Assembly (NCBI GenBank): GCA_965279565.1
Contig: OZ257249.1
Location: 1,178,001 to 1,242,000, forward strand
Direction: 5' to 3'
Source of the DNA: Tagaea sp965279565
GTDB taxonomy: Bacteria > Pseudomonadota > Alphaproteobacteria > CACIAM-22H2
Length of the DNA stretch: 64,000 nucleotides
Shown here: in pieces, positions 1-9,341 of the stretch
How the letters are laid out: every line of letters starts with the position of its first letter
Numbering within the stretch: position 1 is the stretch's first letter
The notes under the pieces: model-generated
What the model saw: the letters and a program-made list of their open reading frames with translations, nothing else
Told to the model about the DNA's origin: nothing
Databases searched by the model: none
Position numbers and translations under genes: made by a program

Positions 1-420
1 GCCGGTCTTCATGCGAAGGCGCCGTTCTGGCCGGCCGAAGGGCGTGCGCGCGCGCATGTCGACATGTGGGCCGAGTGGGCGAAGATCAACATCACGCTGG
101 GATTCACGGCCCCGGTTTTCTGGCGCGTCGTGCGCACGTCGCCATCGAAGCGCGATCCGGCGGCGATCGCGGCGGCGGTCGAAGCGCTGTCGAAGCGGCT
201 CGCGATCGCCGAAGAGCGGCTCGAACGCGACGCGTTCCTCGCCGGCCCCGATTTCACGCTCGCCGACATCCAGTTCGGCCACGTGCTCTACCGCTATTAC
301 GACATCGACATCGCGCGGCCGGAATTCCCGGCCCTGCGGCGCTATTACGACCGGCTGGCGACGCGCCCGGCCTACCGGGAACACGTCATGATCTCCTACG
401 AGGAGCTGCGCGTTCCCTGA
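1..420 (+). CDS. Glutathione S-transferase family protein, C-terminal part
   Basis: The frame is open from base 1, so the start and the N-terminal thioredoxin-like glutathione-binding domain lie outside the window. The visible 139 residues look like the helical GST C-terminal domain: an alternating helical stretch with EERL, then a FLAGPDFTLADI segment. That segment matches the GST N-capping box/hydrophobic staple pattern in which T-x-x-D is typical. It is followed by a helix with FPALRRYYDRLATRPAY, a common GST ending. The family conjugates glutathione to electrophiles in the cytoplasm; the substrate is unknown. The last 25 bases overlap the end of the convergent DUF2244 gene. Confidence 0.8.
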   Translation, partial: AGLHAKAPFWPAEGRARAHVDMWAEWAKINITLGFTAPVFWRVVRTSPSKRDPAAIAAAVEALSKRLAIAEERLERDAFLAGPDFTLADIQFGHVLYRYYDIDIARPEFPALRRYYDRLATRPAYREHVMISYEELRVP

Positions 421-875
421 CGCCAGCGGTGCAGCGCTTCGTCGAGGATGCGCGCCAGTTCCGCGCGCTCGCCCACCGGCAGGAAGCTTCCCACGATCGT
501 CGCCTTGCCGTGGCTGCGCAGGCGCACGAGCGGCGCACCCGCCCCGCGATCCGCCAGCTCGACCGACAGCCAGTAGGGTTCCAGACTGTGCCGCCGCGTG
601 CGGCCCCAACGATCCGTCCGCACGATCTCGAACCGGTCGGCATGCAGCGTCAGGCGTTCGCGGGCCCGGCCGCGCGCGTAGCTGACGCGGAACGCGATCC
701 ACACGAGCAGCACGTCCACGCCCAGGAAGCCGACGACGGGCCACGCCCCCACCGCGAGGAAGACGATCCCGGCGACGAAGCTGACGGCGCACAGCAGCCC
801 CATCAGCACGGCGAAGCCGCGCGCACTCAGCGAACGGTGCGGGCGCAGCGTCAGGTCGAGGAGCGGGGCGTCCAT
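396..875 (-). CDS. DUF2244 domain-containing membrane protein
   Basis: The 159-residue protein starts MDAPLLDLTLRPHRSLS. That is the DUF2244 opening, in which a short cytosolic strand precedes two adjacent membrane helices (about residues 20-60), followed by a soluble beta-rich tail with the RERLTLHADRFEIVRTD and RHSLEPYWLSVEL stretches. DUF2244 proteins are integral membrane proteins of unknown function, common in alphaproteobacteria. The gene lies just upstream of and divergent from endonuclease III (64 bp gap) and its 3' end runs into the GST gene. The reading continues open upstream of the chosen start, but family similarity begins here. Confidence 0.85.
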   Translation of the reverse strand: MDAPLLDLTLRPHRSLSARGFAVLMGLLCAVSFVAGIVFLAVGAWPVVGFLGVDVLLVWIAFRVSYARGRARERLTLHADRFEIVRTDRWGRTRRHSLEPYWLSVELADRGAGAPLVRLRSHGKATIVGSFLPVGERAELARILDEALHRWRQGTRSSS

Positions 876-938
876 CGCGGCCAAGGATAGCGCGTTCCGC
901 TTGACCGCGAAACGCCGGCCCCTTATCGCCAGAGGGCG

Positions 939-1583
939 ATGAAGAAGACCGACATCCACGAATTCTACAGCCGCCTCGCCACCGCCGTGCCGGAGCCCGA
1001 GACCGAGCTCGAATGGGGCAATCCCTACCAGCTCCTCGTCGCGGTCGTGCTTTCCGCGCAGGCGACCGACGTGGGCGTCAACAAGGCGACGCGTGCACTG
1101 TTCGCCAAGGTGAAGAATCCGGCGGAAATGCTCGCCCTCGGCCTCGAAGCGGTGCGCGACCACGTCAAGACCATCGGTCTCTTCAACACCAAGGCGAAGA
1201 ACGTGATCGCGCTTTCCGAAATCCTGCTGCGCGAACATGGCGGCGAGATTCCGCGCAACCGCGAAGCGCTCGAAGCGCTGCCGGGCGTGGGGCGCAAGAC
1301 CGCGAATGTCGTGCTCAATGTCGCGTTCGGCGAACCGACCATCGCGGTCGATACGCACATCTTCCGCGTGGGCAACCGCACGGGGCTGGCGAAGGGCAAG
1401 ACGCCGCGCGACGTGGAAGACGGCCTGGTGAAGGCCACGCCGGACGAGTTCCGCCGCCACGCGCATCACTGGCTGATCCTGCACGGGCGCTATGTGTGCA
1501 AGGCGCGCAAGCCCGAATGCTGGCGTTGTTCGGTGGCGCCGATGTGCGTCTTCAAGCCGAAGACGCCCGCACCCGAGGCCTAG
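939..1583 (+). CDS. nth: Endonuclease III (DNA glycosylase/AP lyase)
   Basis: This is a base-excision repair enzyme that removes oxidised pyrimidines and cleaves the abasic site by beta-elimination. The 214-residue protein has the helix-hairpin-helix LPGVGRKTA motif with the catalytic lysine at residue 120. The catalytic aspartate of VDTH is at 138. The [4Fe-4S] loop has cysteines at 187, 194, 197 and 203 (C-x6-C-x2-C-x5-C). These positions coincide with the E. coli enzyme numbering, so the protein is complete and the ATG start is well supported. The stop codon overlaps the stop of the convergent lipoprotein gene in a shared CTAG. Confidence 0.97.
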   Translation: MKKTDIHEFYSRLATAVPEPETELEWGNPYQLLVAVVLSAQATDVGVNKATRALFAKVKNPAEMLALGLEAVRDHVKTIGLFNTKAKNVIALSEILLREHGGEIPRNREALEALPGVGRKTANVVLNVAFGEPTIAVDTHIFRVGNRTGLAKGKTPRDVEDGLVKATPDEFRRHAHHWLILHGRYVCKARKPECWRCSVAPMCVFKPKTPAPEA

Positions 1584-2002
1584 CCGCGCTTCTCCGCGAC
1601 GAGGCGCGCGAGGCACGTGTCGGCCGAGGCCTGCTTGCCGACGAAGTTGCGCGCGTCGACATGCGTCACGCGTTGGCCGCCGTCGGCGTCGCGATAGATG
1701 AAGAATTCGAGGAAGCATTCGGTCGCGCGATAGCGCCAGACTTCGGCCGGCCCGTCGCGCCGCACGAAGCCGGCGGGACCGAAGCGTTCGGTCACGCCCT
1801 CGCGCGTCAGGCCGATCAGCGCGCGCGCACCCGTCGCGGCGGGAACGGAAGCCGCCTGCGGTGCCGCAGCCGGTGCGGTCGGTGCCGGCGCTTCGGCCGC
1901 CGGTGCGACCGTTGCCGGCGGCGGCGGGCTGCCGGCGCAGGCGGTCAGAAAAAGAATGGCGGCACCCGCGAAAGCAGGCGCCGCCATGCGGAACGGAACC
2001 AT
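1580..2002 (-). CDS. Hypothetical lipoprotein
   Basis: The predicted product has 140 residues: a short basic N-terminus, a hydrophobic stretch and a lipobox LTAC (cysteine near residue 22). A proline/alanine-rich linker (about 25-60) and a compact C-terminal domain follow, the latter with GLTREGVTERFG and ECFLEFFIYRD. The C-terminal domain resembles small outer-membrane or periplasmic SmpA/OmlA-like folds in shape (an LTREGVxxxFGxP opening), but the similarity is too weak for a firm assignment. The gene begins 4 bp after bactofilin ends and reads in the same direction, so the two are probably cotranscribed. Function is unknown. Confidence 0.75.
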   Translation of the reverse strand: MVPFRMAAPAFAGAAILFLTACAGSPPPPATVAPAAEAPAPTAPAAAPQAASVPAATGARALIGLTREGVTERFGPAGFVRRDGPAEVWRYRATECFLEFFIYRDADGGQRVTHVDARNFVGKQASADTCLARLVAEKRG

Positions 2003-2006
2003 GCCT

Positions 2007-2582
2007 TCAGCCGCCGTCGCTGGAATCCGACTTGATCAGCTTGCTCGTGTCGACCTGGACCTCGCCGGAAATCTGGCCGCCTTCCTCGATCTCGATCTTG
2101 CCGTAGCGCACGGTGCCGGTGACCTTGCCGGTCGCGCGGATCCACAGCTTCTGGCGGACCGTCAGCGTGCCTTCGAACGTACCCGCGACCTCGGCGTTCT
2201 CGATCTCGGCCATGCCCTTGAACACGCCGCTCTCGGCGATCTCGATGAAGCGGCTCTCCGACAGCGAGGCCTCGACGCGGCCTTCGACGACGAGCCGTTC
2301 GCACGACGTGATCTGGCCCGACAGCACGATCTCGCGCCCGACGATCAGCTTGCGGCCTTCGACCGGATCGCTGGCCGCGCGCGCGGCGACGGCCGTGGTG
2401 CGGGTGGCCGTGGGTGCGATGGGCCCGGCGACCGAACGGGCGAGTGCGCCCGGCGACGGCGGGGACGGGCGCGGGAAGGGGCGCGACGGGATCGCTTCGG
2501 CTTCCGGCTCGGCCGGGGCGGCGGCGGTCTCGGCGTCGGCCGGCTTGGAGTCTTCGGTATCGTCTTTCTTGCGACGGAACAT
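2007..2582 (-). CDS. Bactofilin family cytoskeletal protein
   Basis: Bactofilins polymerise without nucleotide into beta-helical filaments that position cell-wall enzymes and other envelope machinery. The 191-residue protein has an unstructured N-terminus rich in Ala, Pro and acidic residues (about 1-75). The central bactofilin core follows (about 78-180), with the repeated beta-helix turns: IVGREIVLSGQI, LVVEGRVEA, FIEIAESGVFKG, AEVAGTFEG and YGKIEIEEGGQISGEV. It lies between an EI24-like membrane protein gene and a lipoprotein gene, all on the minus strand. Which envelope process it organises cannot be told from the context. Confidence 0.92.
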   Translation of the reverse strand: MFRRKKDDTEDSKPADAETAAAPAEPEAEAIPSRPFPRPSPPSPGALARSVAGPIAPTATRTTAVAARAASDPVEGRKLIVGREIVLSGQITSCERLVVEGRVEASLSESRFIEIAESGVFKGMAEIENAEVAGTFEGTLTVRQKLWIRATGKVTGTVRYGKIEIEEGGQISGEVQVDTSKLIKSDSSDGG

Positions 2583-2598
2583 AAGTCCGGTTCCTTCC

Positions 2599-3306
2599 TC
2601 AGTTACCCGGGCGGTTCGCTTGCGTGCGACGCCAGGCCTCGATCAGATGCGTGGTCGTCGCGACGGCGACGACCGGGGCGGCGAGATTGACGACCGGGAT
2701 CGTCGACAGCGCCGCGAAGACGGCGCCGGCGAGCCAGGCCTGGCCCCGCCGGTCGCGCCAAAGGCGGCGCGCGTCGTGCGAATCGAGCCGCCGCGCCGCG
2801 CTCATGGTGACGTATTCGCGGGCCAGAAGAAAGCCGTTCGTCGCGAGGAATACCGCAAGATTCAACCCCGGCACGAGATAGAGCGGCAGCACCGCGAGGT
2901 TGAGCACCACGGCCGTGGCGACCAGGCGCAGCGCCCCGCCGATCTCGGCAAGCGGGCTGCGCCGCGAAGGCGTGGGCAGGCCCGGATAGTGGCGCGCGTC
3001 GACGGCGGCCGCGACGTCCTCGAGGAAGACGCCGAGGAACGCCGCCACGACGCTGGGGAACAGCACGACGGAAAGCACCACCGCCGCGATCCCGCCCAGG
3101 GCCCCGGCCCCGGTATCGAGCCAGCCCGTCTCGAAGAAGCGCGTATTGGCGATCAGCCAGCCGATGCCGGTCCACAGGGCCAGGAACGCCGCCAGCGTCA
3201 GCCCGATGCTCTTCAGCAGGGGGGCGCGCAGGCGCGGATCGGAAAGCTGGGCCACTGCCAGCGCACCGGCGCGCAGCAGCCCCATCGGCGAATCGGAGGC
3301 GGTCAT
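2599..3306 (-). CDS. EI24 domain-containing (CysZ-like) membrane protein
   Basis: The 235-residue protein has about four or five hydrophobic segments. It carries the EI24/CysZ family layout: an early helix ending in a LIANTRFF stretch, then FLEDVAAAVDARHYPGLP, a characteristic turn before the next membrane helices, and a late AREYVTMSAARR segment. In E. coli CysZ is a sulfate-uptake channel. Many alphaproteobacterial EI24 proteins have no known substrate, so I leave the role open. It is 16 bp upstream of bactofilin and in the same direction, a probable operon. Confidence 0.85.
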   Translation of the reverse strand: MTASDSPMGLLRAGALAVAQLSDPRLRAPLLKSIGLTLAAFLALWTGIGWLIANTRFFETGWLDTGAGALGGIAAVVLSVVLFPSVVAAFLGVFLEDVAAAVDARHYPGLPTPSRRSPLAEIGGALRLVATAVVLNLAVLPLYLVPGLNLAVFLATNGFLLAREYVTMSAARRLDSHDARRLWRDRRGQAWLAGAVFAALSTIPVVNLAAPVVAVATTTHLIEAWRRTQANRPGN

Positions 3307-3439
3307 CCTGCCCGACAGGGAGCCAGACCTTTATGGCATTGGCAAGGCAGGCATATTCCCCCGCCGAATGGGCGCTTGTGCGGCGCAACAGGGATGGCTA
3401 TTTTCCGCGCCAACCAAGCTCCCCCCACCGGAGTCGCAA

Positions 3440-4438
3440 GTGACCAACGCCAGCTACGACGTGCTCGGCATCGGCAACGCCATTGTCGATGTGATCGCCC
3501 GCGCCGACGACGCCTTCCTCGCCGCCAACGGCCTGGGCAAGGGTGCCATGACGCTCGTCGACGAGGCGCGCGCCGAAGCCCTCTATGGCCTGATGGGTCC
3601 GGGGCGGGAAAGCTCGGGCGGCTCGGCCGGCAACACGATCGCGGGCCTCGCGGGCCTCGGCGGCAAGGCCGCCTATATCGGGCTCGTGCGCGACGACCAG
3701 CTCGGCGGCATCTTCCGCCACGACATCCGCGCCATGGGCGTTTCGTTCGAGACGGCCCCGGCGAAGAGCGGCCCGTCGACCGCGCGCTGCCTGATTTTCG
3801 TCACGCCCGACGCGCAGCGCACGATGCAGACCTACCTCGGCGCATGCGTCGAGCTCGGCCCCGACCAGGTCGACGAGAAGCAGGTCGCCGCCGCGCAGAT
3901 CACGTATCTCGAAGGCTATCTGTGGGACAAGCCGGCCGCGAAGGACGCGTTCCGCAAGGCGGTCGAGGTCGCGCACAAGGCCGGCCGCAAGGTCTCGCTG
4001 ACGCTGTCGGATTCGTTCTGCGTGGGCCGCCACCGCGCCGAGTTCCGCGACCTCGTCGATAACCATGTCGACGTGCTGTTCGCCAACGAGGCCGAAATAC
4101 TTTCCCTCTACGAGACCACCCGCTTCGAGGAAACGCTGCCGCACCTGCGCGCCAAGGCGTCGCGCATCTCGGCCGTCACGCGCTCGGAAAAGGGTTCGGT
4201 CGCGATCGGCAACGGCGAAGTGCATGCCGTTCCGGCCGTTCCCGGCATCAAGGTCGTCGACACGACCGGTGCGGGCGATCTCTACGCGTCGGGTTTCCTG
4301 CACGGTCTGACGACCGGCAAGGATCTGGCGACCTGCGCGAAGCTCGGCTCGATCTGCGCCGGCGAAATCATCTCGCACTACGGTGCGCGTCCCGAAACAT
4401 CCCTCAAGGAACTCGCCGCGCGTTCGCTGGCGTCGTAA
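3440..4438 (+). CDS. PfkB-family carbohydrate/nucleoside kinase (adenosine kinase-like)
   Basis: The 332-residue ribokinase-fold kinase phosphorylates a sugar or nucleoside using ATP. The first PfkB signature region is GGSAGNTIAGLAGLGG near residue 55. The second signature, DTTGAGDLYASGFL (about 274-287), carries the anion hole and the catalytic aspartate. A GTG start at 3440 follows a GGAG box by about 7 bases and gives the normal N-terminus TNASYDVLGIGNAIVD; the frame is open further upstream but that part overlaps the divergent gene. Alphaproteobacterial relatives are usually named adenosine kinase; the substrate is not provable here. It ends 5 bp before typA. Confidence 0.9.
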   Translation: MTNASYDVLGIGNAIVDVIARADDAFLAANGLGKGAMTLVDEARAEALYGLMGPGRESSGGSAGNTIAGLAGLGGKAAYIGLVRDDQLGGIFRHDIRAMGVSFETAPAKSGPSTARCLIFVTPDAQRTMQTYLGACVELGPDQVDEKQVAAAQITYLEGYLWDKPAAKDAFRKAVEVAHKAGRKVSLTLSDSFCVGRHRAEFRDLVDNHVDVLFANEAEILSLYETTRFEETLPHLRAKASRISAVTRSEKGSVAIGNGEVHAVPAVPGIKVVDTTGAGDLYASGFLHGLTTGKDLATCAKLGSICAGEIISHYGARPETSLKELAARSLAS

Positions 4439-4443
4439 GGAAA

Positions 4444-6267
4444 ATGGAACTCCGCAATCTCGCGATCATCGCGCATGTCGACCACGGCAAGACCACGCTC
4501 GTCGACCAGCTTCTGAAACAGTCCGGCACCTTCCGCGCCAACGAGAAAGTCGCCGAGCGCGCGATGGACTCCAACGATCTCGAGCGCGAGCGCGGGATCA
4601 CCATCCTCGCCAAGTGCACGTCGGTGACGTGGAAGGACGTGCGCCTCAACATCGTCGACACGCCCGGCCACGCCGATTTCGGCGGCGAGGTCGAGCGCAT
4701 CATGTCGATGGTCGACGGCGTCGTCGTGCTGGTGGACGCGGCCGAGGGCGCGATGCCCCAGACCAAGTTCGTCACGATGAAGGCGCTGGCGCGCGGGCTT
4801 CGTCCCATCGTCGTCATCAACAAGGTCGACCGCCAGGACGCGCGCGCGCAGGAAGTGCTGAACGAGGTGTTCGACCTGTTCGCGGCGCTGGGTGCGGACG
4901 ACGAACAGCTCGATTTCCCCACGCTCTTCGCCTCCGGCCGGTCGGGCTGGGCGGCGGAATCGCTCGACGCGCCCCGCGAGAACCTCGCCCCGCTCTTCGA
5001 CCTGATCGTCAGGCACGTCAAGCCGCCGAAGGCCGATGCGAGCGGGCCGTTCCGCATGCTGGCAACGACGCTGGAATACGACTCCTATGTCGGCCGCATC
5101 CTGACGGGGCGCATCTTCTCGGGCGTGGCCAAGACCAACATGGCGATCAAGTCGCTGTCGCGCGACGGCAAGGTGCTGGAAGACGGCCGCCTCACGCGCC
5201 TGCTCGCGTTCCGCGGGCTGGAGCGCGTACCCGTCGATACCGCCGAGGCGGGCGACATCGTCGCCATCGCGGGCCTGACGCAGACGACGGTCGCCGACAC
5301 GCTGTGCCAGATCGACGTGAACGAACCGATCCCGTCGCTGCCCATCGATCCGCCCACGCTGGCGATGACCTTCTCGGTCAACGATTCGCCGCTCGCGGGC
5401 CGCGAGGGCACCAAGGTGACGACGCGCATGATCCGCGACCGGCTGTTCCGCGAGTCGGAAGGCAACGTCGCCATCCGCGTGCGCGAGACCGACAGCGGCG
5501 AGGCCTACGAGGTCGCCGGGCGCGGCGAACTGCAGCTCGGCGTGCTGATCGAGCAGATGCGCCGCGAAGGCTTCGAGCTTTCGGTCGGCCGTCCGCGCGT
5601 GCTGATCAAGACCGACGACGACGGCAACAAGCTGGAGCCGATCGAGGAAGTGCAGGTCGATGTCGACGAGAACTATGCGGGCGTCGTGGTCGAGAAGCTC
5701 GGCCGCCGCCGCGGCGAGATGACCGACATGCGCCCCTCGGGCGGTGCGAAGGTGCGCGTGACGTTCCTGGTCCCGTCGCGCGGCCTGATCGGCTACCACG
5801 GCGAGTTCCTCTCGGACACGCGCGGCACCGGCATCATGAACAAGATCTTCCACAGCTACGCGCCGTGGAAGGGCTCGATCGACGGCCGCCACACCGGCGT
5901 GCTGATCTCGAACGCGGGGGGGACTGCCGTCACCTTCGCGCTGTGGAACCTCGAGGATCGCGGGCCGATGATGATCCAGCCCGGCGTGCCGGTGTACGAA
6001 GGCATGATCATCGGCGAGCACACGCGCGACAACGACCTCGAAGTCAACCCGATGAAGGCGAAGAAGCTCACCAACGTCCGCGCCGCCGGCAAGGACGAGG
6101 CGGTGGTGCTGCAGACGCCGAAGATCCTGACGCTCGAGCAGGCGATCGCCTACATCAACGACGACGAGATCGTCGAGGTGACGCCCAAGTCGATCCGCCT
6201 GCGCAAGAAGCTGCTCGACCCCAACGCGCGCAAGCGCGCCGAGAAGGCCGCCGACGCGGACGCCTGA
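4444..6267 (+). CDS. typA: Ribosome-associated translational GTPase TypA/BipA
   Basis: TypA is an EF-G-like GTPase that binds the 70S ribosome and assists ribosome assembly and stress or low-temperature growth. The 607-residue length is typical. The G domain has AHVDHGKTTL (about 10-19, P-loop), the RGIT switch I threonine, DTPGHADF (switch II) and NKVD. It is followed by the beta-barrel domain and the EF-G domain III/V-like parts, and the BipA-specific C-terminal domain with RNDLEVNP-like RDNDLEVNPMK. The gene lies 5 bp after the PfkB kinase. Its stop codon sits in the loop of a perfect 7-bp inverted repeat (6258-6274). Confidence 0.97.
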   Translation: MELRNLAIIAHVDHGKTTLVDQLLKQSGTFRANEKVAERAMDSNDLERERGITILAKCTSVTWKDVRLNIVDTPGHADFGGEVERIMSMVDGVVVLVDAAEGAMPQTKFVTMKALARGLRPIVVINKVDRQDARAQEVLNEVFDLFAALGADDEQLDFPTLFASGRSGWAAESLDAPRENLAPLFDLIVRHVKPPKADASGPFRMLATTLEYDSYVGRILTGRIFSGVAKTNMAIKSLSRDGKVLEDGRLTRLLAFRGLERVPVDTAEAGDIVAIAGLTQTTVADTLCQIDVNEPIPSLPIDPPTLAMTFSVNDSPLAGREGTKVTTRMIRDRLFRESEGNVAIRVRETDSGEAYEVAGRGELQLGVLIEQMRREGFELSVGRPRVLIKTDDDGNKLEPIEEVQVDVDENYAGVVVEKLGRRRGEMTDMRPSGGAKVRVTFLVPSRGLIGYHGEFLSDTRGTGIMNKIFHSYAPWKGSIDGRHTGVLISNAGGTAVTFALWNLEDRGPMMIQPGVPVYEGMIIGEHTRDNDLEVNPMKAKKLTNVRAAGKDEAVVLQTPKILTLEQAIAYINDDEIVEVTPKSIRLRKKLLDPNARKRAEKAADADA

Positions 6268-6274
6268 GGCGTCC
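6258..6274. terminator. Inverted repeat across the typA stop codon
   Basis: GGACGCC, then the TGA stop of typA as a 3-base loop, then GGCGTCC form a perfect 7-bp hairpin. The last base is also the first base of the convergent PAS_5 gene's stop triplet. There is no clear U-run on either strand, so a true intrinsic terminator is uncertain. It may instead stabilise both 3' ends. Confidence 0.35.
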
Positions 6275-6756
6275 TAGTCGACGGGTATCGGTGCGACGTC
6301 GATCGCCGAGAACAGCATGTTCGGGCGTTCGCCGTCGTCGGACAGCGGCAGGATCAGGCGCTCGTAGCGCCAGTGGCTGAACGCGGAATCGTAATCCAGA
6401 TCGCTGCGCAGCGGCCTGCCGGTCTCCACCACCGTCGTCAGCGCGCGCCGGATCATCTCGCGTACCGAGACGACCGGGTATTCGGCAAGCGGCCTGCCGG
6501 TCATGTCGATGCCGAACATCGATGCCGTGTTCGTCGCGTCGACGCGGAAGCGGAAGTCGCCGCACGCCAGCACGTCGTGCAGCGTCACGAAACCCAGCAT
6601 CCAGGGAATGTCGACCGGATCGATGTCGCGCCGGGCCGGCATCGCGCGGTGCCCGCGCCGCCCGTCCCAATAGCTGTAGAACCGGCGCAGGCGGTTGCCG
6701 CGCAGCGTGGCCGGATCGAACTCGGGCTCCGGGATCGTGGTTGCCGGCATTCTCAT
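6274..6756 (-). CDS. PAS_5-type PAS domain protein
   Basis: The 160-residue protein has the pattern of the alphaproteobacterial PAS_5 family (Pfam PF07310). It opens with LRRFYSYWDGRRGHRAMPARRDIDP. The core is PWMLGFVTLHDVLACGDFRFRVDATN, ending in RYERLILPLSDDG. Such proteins are single PAS-fold cytosolic proteins of unknown ligand and function. The start at 6756 (MRMPATT) was chosen; an inner Met lies two codons downstream and a longer N-terminus is possible. A divergent paralogue of the same family is found at 48198-48854. Confidence 0.8.
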   Translation of the reverse strand: MRMPATTIPEPEFDPATLRGNRLRRFYSYWDGRRGHRAMPARRDIDPVDIPWMLGFVTLHDVLACGDFRFRVDATNTASMFGIDMTGRPLAEYPVVSVREMIRRALTTVVETGRPLRSDLDYDSAFSHWRYERLILPLSDDGERPNMLFSAIDVAPIPVD

Positions 6757-6902
6757 TTGTAGTACCGAATATCCGACGGGGGCGGACGCTATCACGCGTA
6801 CCCCGCGCAAGGCGACTCGCCGTTGCACGCAATATTTCTCGACGCGAATCGGCGACCGCGTAGACTGAATCGTCCCATCCCCGATTCGCGAAATTTTGCA
6901 GC

Positions 6903-8230
<1,328 letters not shown>

Positions 8231-8234
<4 letters not shown>

Positions 8235-9223
8235 GACGCCGACGCCAGCGCCTCCAGCGCCGCGTCCACGACGTCGACGGGGATGAAATCCATCGACTCG
8301 CCGCCGAAGTCGCGCGCCAGGACCGTGCGCAGCACCGGTGTCTGCGGCGGTGCCTTTTCCATCCGCGTCGGGCCCCACAGGGAAAGGAGCGGCACTCCGC
8401 CGGTTGCCAGCAGATGCCCCCCGCCGCTGTCGTTGGCGACGGCGGCGCGCATGCGCCCGGCCAGCGCGATGGTCAGCAGCGGACTCTTTCCGACAGTATC
8501 AGGCTCGGTTTCCTGCAGCGGAAAGCGCGCTTCGGGTACCTTTGCGCGCAATCCGTCGTACCAGGACGCCTCGTCCGGGCCGAGGATGAAGACAGGCACG
8601 CGGCCGCGCGCGACCTGGCGACGCCCGATTTCGACGAAGCGTTCGAGCGGCCAGCATTTGTGGCGCCCGCCCGCACCGGGCGACAGGCCGACATAGGCCG
8701 GACCTTCGGGCAGCAGGCCGGCCGCACGATCCTCGAACCGCGCGGGAAGATCCGCCGCCCACTGTTCTTCGACCCTGCGCCCACCTGCGACCTCGATCAG
8801 GTCGAGGATCTGGCGGATCATGGTCGTGGGCTTGCGGTAGCCGCGCGGCGGCCGGCGCGACGAGAACAGGAAGTCCGCCGCCGCCGAGACAAACGTTCCG
8901 CAGCGGATCCGGCGCAGGATGAGCGTCGTCAGGACGCGGCGCTGCGTGTCGATGACGAGATCGAAATGCCGCCCGGGCAACGGCCGCCGGAGCAGTTCGC
9001 CCCAATGCGTCCCGATGTCCGCTTCCTGGATGACTTCGTCGATCAGCCCGTCGACCAGCGGTGCCAGGGGCCCCGCGAAGGCGGTCTTTCCCTTGCCGGC
9101 GAGCCACGTGATCCGCGCCTCGGGATACGTCGCGCGCAGCGCGCGCACGAAGGGCATCTTCATCAGCGCGTCGCCGACGAGGTCGAGGCCGACATAGACC
9201 AGAATCGTGTCGTAGGAATGCAT
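8231..9223 (-). CDS. Glycosyltransferase family 9 (heptosyltransferase-like)
   Basis: The 330-residue GT-B enzyme transfers a heptose or similar sugar from an ADP-sugar, normally in LPS core assembly on the cytosolic face. It has the GT9 opening ILVYVGLDLVGDALMKMPFVRAL, the mid-region GLSPGAGGRHKCWPLERF that precedes the nucleotide-sugar site, and the NDSGGGHLLATGGVPLLSLWGPT ending (equivalent to the NDSGPxHLA motif). The canonical N-terminal GDxxxxTP is changed to GDALMKMP. The frame continues open far upstream, so the Met at 9223 was chosen from family length; a Met six codons upstream is an alternative. No other LPS genes adjoin it. Confidence 0.85.
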
Positions 9224-9341
9224 CGGCGATCCGTTTACCATGGTGCGCGACAAAAGCGCACGCCGCGAATGGCGGTGCCCGGATCGGCTTCGCCCCTCGT
9301 GTATGCTGCGATGCAGCAACAACTGTAGAGCCGATTCCGCC

